From an uncultured Microbacterium sp. (GTDB lineage: Bacteria > Actinomycetota > Actinomycetes > Actinomycetales > Microbacteriaceae), in NCBI GenBank assembly GCA_937988695.1, contig CALKHM010000274.1, positions 1 to 10,076 on the forward strand: a DNA stretch of 10,076 bases, read 5' to 3'. Below, one piece after another: positions 6,154-10,076 of the stretch (its first letter is position 1; each line of letters starts with the position of its first letter). The position numbers were made by a program, and so were the translations under genes. The notes below the pieces were generated by a model. The model ran no database searches and was not told the DNA's origin. It was given only the letters and a program-made list of their open reading frames with translations.

Positions 6154-6600
6154 ATGACCGCCGAGAGCATCGCCGACCCGCGTACGCCGGTCGCGCCGCG
6201 CCGCAAGGGCGTGAACCTCGAGAAGTACGGCTGGATGTTCATGCGCGGCTCGGGCGTGCTCCTGGTCGTGCTCATCTTCGGGCACCTCATCGTGAACCTC
6301 GTCATGGGCGAGGGCGTGCGACAGATCGACTTCGCGTTCGTGGCAGGCAAGTACGCCACGCCGTTCTGGCAGTGGTGGGACGTCATCATGCTGTGGCTCG
6401 CCCTGATCCACGGCACCAACGGCATGCGCACGATCGTGAACGACTATGTCACCCACAACGGCACCCGTCGCGTGCTGATCTGGGCGCTGTGGATCGTGGC
6501 GGCGCTGCTGATCCTGCTGGGCACCCTGGTGGTGTTCACCTTCGATCCCTGCCTCGGGGTGACGCCCGACAGCTCGCTGTGGCAGATGTGCCGGGGCTAG
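6154..6600 (+). CDS. sdhD: Succinate dehydrogenase hydrophobic membrane anchor subunit
   Basis: A 148-residue second membrane subunit of complex II, pairing with SdhC. Residues 1-25 are polar and basic, and helices lie at about 30-51, 72-95 and 107-130. LIHGTNGMRTIVNDY (84-98) matches the conserved SdhD segment in which a His ligates haem b and Asp-Tyr lies by the quinone pocket (E. coli His71 and Asp82-Tyr83); here they are His86 and Asp97-Tyr98. This pairs with His90 of SdhC, so one bis-histidine haem is expected, as in other two-anchor enzymes. The ATG begins two bases after the sdhC stop, with a GGGGGG tract (6140-6145) as ribosome site inside the end of sdhC, so coupled translation is likely. 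The last 18 residues form a Cys-containing polar tail (Cys133, Cys146). The family assignment rests on position and these motifs, as anchors are poorly conserved. Confidence 0.92.
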   Translation: MTAESIADPRTPVAPRRKGVNLEKYGWMFMRGSGVLLVVLIFGHLIVNLVMGEGVRQIDFAFVAGKYATPFWQWWDVIMLWLALIHGTNGMRTIVNDYVTHNGTRRVLIWALWIVAALLILLGTLVVFTFDPCLGVTPDSSLWQMCRG

Positions 6601-6610
6601 CAGACAACGA

Positions 6611-6659
6611 CGTGAGACACCCAGACACGGAGGCATCCGACACGTGAGCACCCAGACAT
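6611..6659 (+). repeat. Imperfect direct repeat duplicating the sdhA start region
   Basis: cgtgagacacccagaca (6611-6627) recurs as cgtgagcacccagaca (6643-6658), identical except for one extra A in the first copy. The second copy holds the real GTG start of sdhA. The first copy's GTG (6612) opens an 11-codon frame whose TGA (6645-6647) overlaps the sdhA start as GTGA. The ribosome site GGAGG (6629-6633) lies between the copies. Confidence 0.7.
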
Positions 6660-8449
6660 CCGGCGACGTCGTCAAGGACGGCGTGCACTACCACCAGTTC
6701 GACATCGTGATCGTGGGCGCCGGCGGCGCCGGCATGCGGGCGGCCATCGAGGCCGGACCCAACGCGAACACGGCGGTCATCTCGAAGCTGTACCCGACGC
6801 GCTCGCACACCGGAGCCGCACAGGGCGGCATGGCGGCGGCGCTCTCGAACGTCGAGGAGGACAACTGGGAGTGGCACACGTACGACACGGTCAAGGGCGG
6901 TGACTACCTCGTCGATCAGGACGCGGCGGAGATCCTCGCCAAGGAGGCCATCGACGCGGTCATCGACCTGGAGAACATGGGGCTGCCGTTCAACCGCACC
7001 CCCGAGGGCAAGATCGACCAGCGCCGGTTCGGCGGGCACACCCGCGATCACGGCAAGGCCGCCGTGCGCCGCGCCTGCTACGCCGCCGATCGCACCGGGC
7101 ACATGATCCTGCAGACGCTGTACCAGAACTGCGTCAGGCTCGGCATCAACTTCTTCAACGAGTTCTATGTGCTCGACCTGATCACCGCGAAGGATGCCGA
7201 CGGCAAGACTCAGGTCGTCGGCGTGGTCGCCTACGACCTGTCCAGCGGCGAGCTGCACGTATTCCAGGCCAAGGCGATCATCTTCGCCACCGGTGGCTTC
7301 GGCAAGATCTTCAAGACCACCTCGAACGCGCACACCCTCACCGGCGACGGCGTGGGCATCATCTGGCGCAAGGGACTGCCGCTGGAGGACCTCGAGTTCT
7401 TCCAGTTCCACCCGACGGGGCTCTACGGCCTCGGCATCCTGCTCACCGAGGGTGCCCGCGGCGAGGGCGCGATCCTGCGCAACGCCTCGGGCGAGCGCTT
7501 CATGGAGCGCTACGCGCCCACGATCAAGGACCTCGCCCCGCGCGACATCGTCGCCCGCAGCATGGTGCAGGAGGTCATGGACGGGCGCGGCGCGGGTCCG
7601 CACAAGGACTACGTGTACCTGGACTGCACGCACCTGGGCGCCGAGGTCCTGGAATCCAAGCTCCCCGACATCACCGAGTTCGCGCGCACCTACCTCGGCG
7701 TCGACCCGGTCGTCGAGCCGGTGCCGGTGATGCCCACCGCGCACTATGCGATGGGCGGCATCCCCACCAACAACAACGCCGAGGTGCTGCAGACCAACAC
7801 CGACATCGTGCCGGGGCTGTACGCCGCCGGCGAGTGCGCGTGCGTGTCGGTGCACGGCTCGAACCGCCTGGGCACCAACTCACTGCTGGACATCAATGTG
7901 TTCGGCAAGCGCGCAGGCCGCAACGCCGTGGAGTATGTGAAGACCGCCGAGTTCCTCCCGCTTCCGGATGATCCGGCGCGCGAGGTGCGCGAGATGCTCG
8001 AGGGGCTGCGCAACAACCCCGGCACCGAGCGCGTGGCGGCGCTGCGCAAGACGCTGCAGAACGAGATGGACATGAAGGCGCAGGTCTTCCGCACCGACGA
8101 GTCGCTCGGCGACGTGCTGAACACGATCGAGGAGCTGCGCGCGCGGTACAAGAACATCCATGTCGATGACAAGGGTCGCCGGTTCAACACCGACCTCCTC
8201 GAAGCCGTCGAGCTCGGATTCCTGCTGGACATCGCCGAGGTCGTCGTCCACGCCGCCCGCAACCGCAAGGAGAGCCGCGGCGGCCACATGCGCGACGACT
8301 ACCCCAAGCGCGATGACGAGAACTACATGAAGCACACGATGGCGTACCTGACCGGCGACCCGCACTCGTCGGACGCCACCGATCACATCACGCTGGATTG
8401 GAAGCCCGTGGTCATCACGCGCTACCAGCCGATGGAGAGGAAGTACTGA
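6644..8449 (+). CDS. sdhA: Succinate dehydrogenase flavoprotein subunit
   Basis: A 601-residue catalytic subunit that oxidises succinate to fumarate and passes electrons from covalently bound FAD to SdhB, in the TCA cycle on the cytoplasmic face of the membrane. The FAD-binding motif GAGGAG is at 25-30. RSHTGAAQGGMAAAL (53-67) carries His55, the residue that forms the 8-alpha-N3-histidyl-FAD bond. Active-site elements are FHPTG (256-260), TEGARGEGA (269-277), LAPRD (297-301, proton-relay Arg300), TAHYAMGG (365-372, His367) and GSNRLGTNSLLD (405-416, Arg408). The capping and C-terminal helical domains are complete, and the length equals the family's usual 580-610. The GTG start has GGAGG (6629-6633) ten bases upstream. 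A 43-base gap separates it from sdhD, and its stop overlaps the sdhB start by one base (TGATG). All catalytic residues I know of are present, so it should be active. Confidence 0.98.
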   Translation: MSTQTSGDVVKDGVHYHQFDIVIVGAGGAGMRAAIEAGPNANTAVISKLYPTRSHTGAAQGGMAAALSNVEEDNWEWHTYDTVKGGDYLVDQDAAEILAKEAIDAVIDLENMGLPFNRTPEGKIDQRRFGGHTRDHGKAAVRRACYAADRTGHMILQTLYQNCVRLGINFFNEFYVLDLITAKDADGKTQVVGVVAYDLSSGELHVFQAKAIIFATGGFGKIFKTTSNAHTLTGDGVGIIWRKGLPLEDLEFFQFHPTGLYGLGILLTEGARGEGAILRNASGERFMERYAPTIKDLAPRDIVARSMVQEVMDGRGAGPHKDYVYLDCTHLGAEVLESKLPDITEFARTYLGVDPVVEPVPVMPTAHYAMGGIPTNNNAEVLQTNTDIVPGLYAAGECACVSVHGSNRLGTNSLLDINVFGKRAGRNAVEYVKTAEFLPLPDDPAREVREMLEGLRNNPGTERVAALRKTLQNEMDMKAQVFRTDESLGDVLNTIEELRARYKNIHVDDKGRRFNTDLLEAVELGFLLDIAEVVVHAARNRKESRGGHMRDDYPKRDDENYMKHTMAYLTGDPHSSDATDHITLDWKPVVITRYQPMERKY

Positions 8450-9216
8450 TGGCTGCAGTCGTCGAGTCGGATCAGAACGCGCCGGCCGAGGAGGCGCCGA
8501 TCCAGTCGTTCCTGGTCACGTTCATCATCCGCCGCTACGACCCGGAGGTCGACGCCGAACCACGCTGGGTGGACTACGACGTCGAGATGTACCCGACCGA
8601 GCGCGTGCTGGACGCCCTGCACAAGATCAAATGGGAGCAGGACGGCTCGCTCTCGTTCCGCCGGTCGTGCGCGCATGGCGTGTGCGGCTCGGACGCGATG
8701 CGCATCAACGGCCGCAACCGCCTGGCCTGCAAGACGCTGATCAAGGACCTCGACATCTCGAAGCCGATCTATGTGGAGGCCATCAAGGGCCTGCCGCTGG
8801 AGAAGGACCTCATCGTCGACATGGAACCGTTCATGGACGCGTACAAGGCCGTGAAGCCGTTCCTGATCGCTCATTCCCACCCCGAGCACGGCAAGGAGCG
8901 TATCCAGTCGGCCGAGGAGCGCGCGCGTTTCGACGACACCACCAAGTGCATCCTGTGTGCGGCGTGCACCTCGTCGTGCCCGGTCTTCTGGACCGACGGC
9001 CAGTACTTCGGCCCGGCCGCCATCGTCAACGCGCACCGGTTCATCTTCGACTCGCGCGACGACGCCGCCGATGTGCGCCTGGACATCCTCAACGACAAGG
9101 AGGGCGTGTGGCGCTGCCGGACGACCTTCAACTGCACCGAGGCGTGCCCCCGCGGCATCCAGGTCACCCGTGCGATCGCCGAGGTCAAGCAGGCCGTCCT
9201 GCGCGGCGGTCGCTGA
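8449..9216 (+). CDS. sdhB: Succinate dehydrogenase iron-sulfur subunit
   Basis: A 255-residue electron-transfer subunit carrying three clusters that wire FAD in SdhA to quinone in SdhC/SdhD. The N-terminal ferredoxin domain has the [2Fe-2S] ligands Cys74, Cys79, Asp82 and Cys94; Asp at the third position also occurs in E. coli SdhB, so it is not a defect. The C-terminal domain has CILCAACTSSCP (167-178) and CRTTFNCTEACP (223-234): Cys167, Cys170, Cys173 and Cys233 for [4Fe-4S], and Cys177, Cys223 and Cys229 for [3Fe-4S]. Trp181 and Pro178 match the quinone-site region. The ATG at 8449 shares its A with the sdhA stop, and GGAGAGGA (8434-8441) is the ribosome site; the in-frame upstream extension lies inside sdhA and is rejected. 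It is the last gene of the operon, and its stop is 14 bases before a strong palindrome. Confidence 0.98.
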   Translation: MAAVVESDQNAPAEEAPIQSFLVTFIIRRYDPEVDAEPRWVDYDVEMYPTERVLDALHKIKWEQDGSLSFRRSCAHGVCGSDAMRINGRNRLACKTLIKDLDISKPIYVEAIKGLPLEKDLIVDMEPFMDAYKAVKPFLIAHSHPEHGKERIQSAEERARFDDTTKCILCAACTSSCPVFWTDGQYFGPAAIVNAHRFIFDSRDDAADVRLDILNDKEGVWRCRTTFNCTEACPRGIQVTRAIAEVKQAVLRGGR

Positions 9217-9230
9217 GACCCCACTCTGCG

Positions 9231-9254
9231 ACTCGTGCGCCGCGGCGCACGAGT
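9231..9254 (+). terminator. Perfect 24-base palindrome after sdhB (probable transcript end)
   Basis: The arm actcgtgcgccg (9231-9242) is immediately followed by its exact complement (9243-9254), so the dyad is perfect and almost wholly G+C in its core (ccgcgg at the centre). RNA would fold into a stem of about 10 bp with a tight CGCG loop. No U-run follows; loop-poor, U-less hairpins after operons are frequent in actinobacteria. Position 14 bases past the sdhB stop favours a terminator or 3'-end stabiliser over an operator for the next gene. Confidence 0.65.
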
Positions 9255-9313
9255 GTGCGGCGTCCTGCGCGGGCGCGGCGAGTCGAGCAGGCTGTCGCTG
9301 GGCGCATGATCGC

Positions 9314-9319
9314 TAGTCT
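9314..9319 (+). promoter_or_regulatory. -10 element for a leaderless downstream transcript
   Basis: TAGTCT fits the TANNNT pattern and ends six bases before the GTG at 9326, the distance at which transcription usually begins. CTGTCG (9292-9297), 16 bases upstream, is a weak -35 (TTGACA at three of six). With no Shine-Dalgarno sequence before the GTG, this suggests that the message starts at the initiation codon itself. Confidence 0.45.
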
Positions 9320-9325
9320 GTGAGC

Positions 9326-10076
9326 GTGAGCGAGACCCGCGCCCGGACGACCACCGGCGATCACCGCCGGCATCCGCCGAGCGAGATCGCCGTGCACGAC
9401 GGGGACGACGAGTCGCTGCGCGACCGATGGGATGCCGCGGCCCTGGCCCTGCGAGAGCGGTTCGACGAGCCGCTCAGCCGTGCGACAGAGCTGACCCGGC
9501 GCACGCTCTCCTGGTTCCCGGTGCGGGTGTGGCGGCACTTCCTGCGCAGCAACGGCTTTCTGCTGGCCGCGAGCATCAGCTACCAGTCGCTGTTCGCGAT
9601 CTTCGCCGTCGTATACGTCGCCTTCGCGGTCCTGGGCACCTGGGTGGGCAACAGCGACCAGGCCACCGCCCAGATGATCACCGTCATCAACCAGTACCTC
9701 CCCGGCCTGATCGGCACTCCCCCGAAGGGCCTCATCCCGGAGGACGCCATCGCCGACGTGGTGCGCGGCAGCAGCGGCGTGCTCGCCGTCACCGGTGCCA
9801 TCGCCGTGATCGTGGCGGCGTGGACGGCCATCGGATTCGTCACGTTCACCCGCCGCGCGGTGCGGGACATCTTCGGTCTGCCGTTCGACGCACGCAACTA
9901 CTTTCTGCTGAAGACCCGCGATCTGATCGCGGCCGCGCTGTTCGGCGCGTCGTTCATCGTCGGCGCCGCGATCGGCTTCGTCACCACCGGTGCCCTGGAT
10001 TTCCTGCTGGGGCTCGTGGGCCTGGAGCACCATTCGATCTGGGCCAAGGTCGCCCTGAAGGTGCTGCCGGTCGTGG
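9326..10076 (+). CDS. YihY/virulence factor BrkB family membrane protein (5' part)
   Basis: The first 250 codons of an integral-membrane protein, open to the window edge. Residues 1-60 are hydrophilic and charged, predicted cytoplasmic. Residues 68-105 hold the family hallmark, a helix beginning WRHFLRSNGFLLAASISYQS in which the Ser-Tyr after the small-residue stretch matches the usual A-x-LSYY pattern. A polar loop (106-150) separates it from helix 2 (152-175, ending in TAIGFVTFTRRAVRDIFG, also typical), helix 3 (about 199-225) and the start of a fourth. Family members usually have six helices and 280-450 residues. Old annotations call them ribonuclease BN, which is known to be wrong (the real RNase BN in E. 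coli is ElaC/RNase Z); the molecular role is unsettled. GTG 9326 is chosen because of the TAGTCT box; GTG 9320, two codons earlier, lies against that box. It is separated from sdhB by a terminator-like palindrome, so it is probably an independent gene. Confidence 0.88.
   Translation, partial: MSETRARTTTGDHRRHPPSEIAVHDGDDESLRDRWDAAALALRERFDEPLSRATELTRRTLSWFPVRVWRHFLRSNGFLLAASISYQSLFAIFAVVYVAFAVLGTWVGNSDQATAQMITVINQYLPGLIGTPPKGLIPEDAIADVVRGSSGVLAVTGAIAVIVAAWTAIGFVTFTRRAVRDIFGLPFDARNYFLLKTRDLIAAALFGASFIVGAAIGFVTTGALDFLLGLVGLEHHSIWAKVALKVLPVV

Noticed and set aside
6536..7855. Minus-strand open frame (439 codons) opposite sdhA
   Set aside because: sdhA has every catalytic motif on the plus strand; the reverse frame is a composition artefact.
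8949..8982. Possible loss of an iron-sulfur ligand in SdhB (Asp82 at the third [2Fe-2S] position)
   Set aside because: Asp at this place is also found in E. coli SdhB, and all other cluster cysteines are present, so it is a normal variant.
9326..10076. Annotation of the last gene as ribonuclease BN
   Set aside because: The label comes from a historical error; the protein is a multi-helix membrane protein of the YihY/BrkB family with no nuclease motif.
1..10076. Mobile elements, CRISPR arrays, tRNA or rRNA genes, prophage or defence genes
   Set aside because: No transposase, integrase, regularly spaced repeats, tRNA-like cloverleaf or composition break was seen; all long intervals are filled by housekeeping or transport genes.

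Overview
The window comes from a high-GC Gram-positive bacterium (Actinomycetota). G and C dominate third codon positions, GTG and TTG starts are used, and strong GGAGG ribosome-binding sites occur. The protein sequences and gene order resemble Microbacteriaceae, probably Microbacterium or a close relative; the genus is an inference from memory, not a database search.

Layout. The left half (1-5514) is read from the minus strand. mannose-1-phosphate guanylyltransferase (manC, 4399-5514) comes first in transcriptional order. After a 148-base gap with a weak hairpin and a probable promoter comes a nucleoside-type ABC importer operon: BMP-family lipoprotein (3102-4250), double-NBD ATPase (1514-3028), first permease (168-1517) and the start of a second permease (1-171, cut by the window edge). 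The ATPase/permease and permease/permease junctions are 4-base ATGA overlaps. The lipoprotein/ATPase junction carries a long hairpin instead.

The right half is read from the plus strand. It holds a complete four-subunit succinate dehydrogenase operon, sdhC-sdhD-sdhA-sdhB (5717-9216), tightly packed (2-base gap, 43-base gap, 1-base overlap) and followed by a perfect 24-base palindrome that probably ends the transcript. The 5' part of a YihY/BrkB-family membrane protein gene follows (9326 to the edge), probably leaderless.

The divergent region between manC and sdhC (5515-5716) is the most informative non-coding stretch. It has a DtxR/IdeR-like iron box, a TAGGAT -10 candidate and a leader of about 85 bases with adjacent hairpins. 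Succinate dehydrogenase carries three iron-sulfur clusters and haem, so iron control there is a reasonable hypothesis.

Functionally, the importer should take up purine or other nucleosides by analogy with Bacillus NupNOPQ and Treponema PnrA. ManC makes GDP-mannose for mannosylated envelope lipids, glycans or glycoproteins. SdhCDAB links the TCA cycle to the quinone pool. I see no mobile element, CRISPR array, tRNA, rRNA, phage gene or defence system. The window looks like conserved chromosomal backbone; the points worth a second look are regulatory details rather than a new system.
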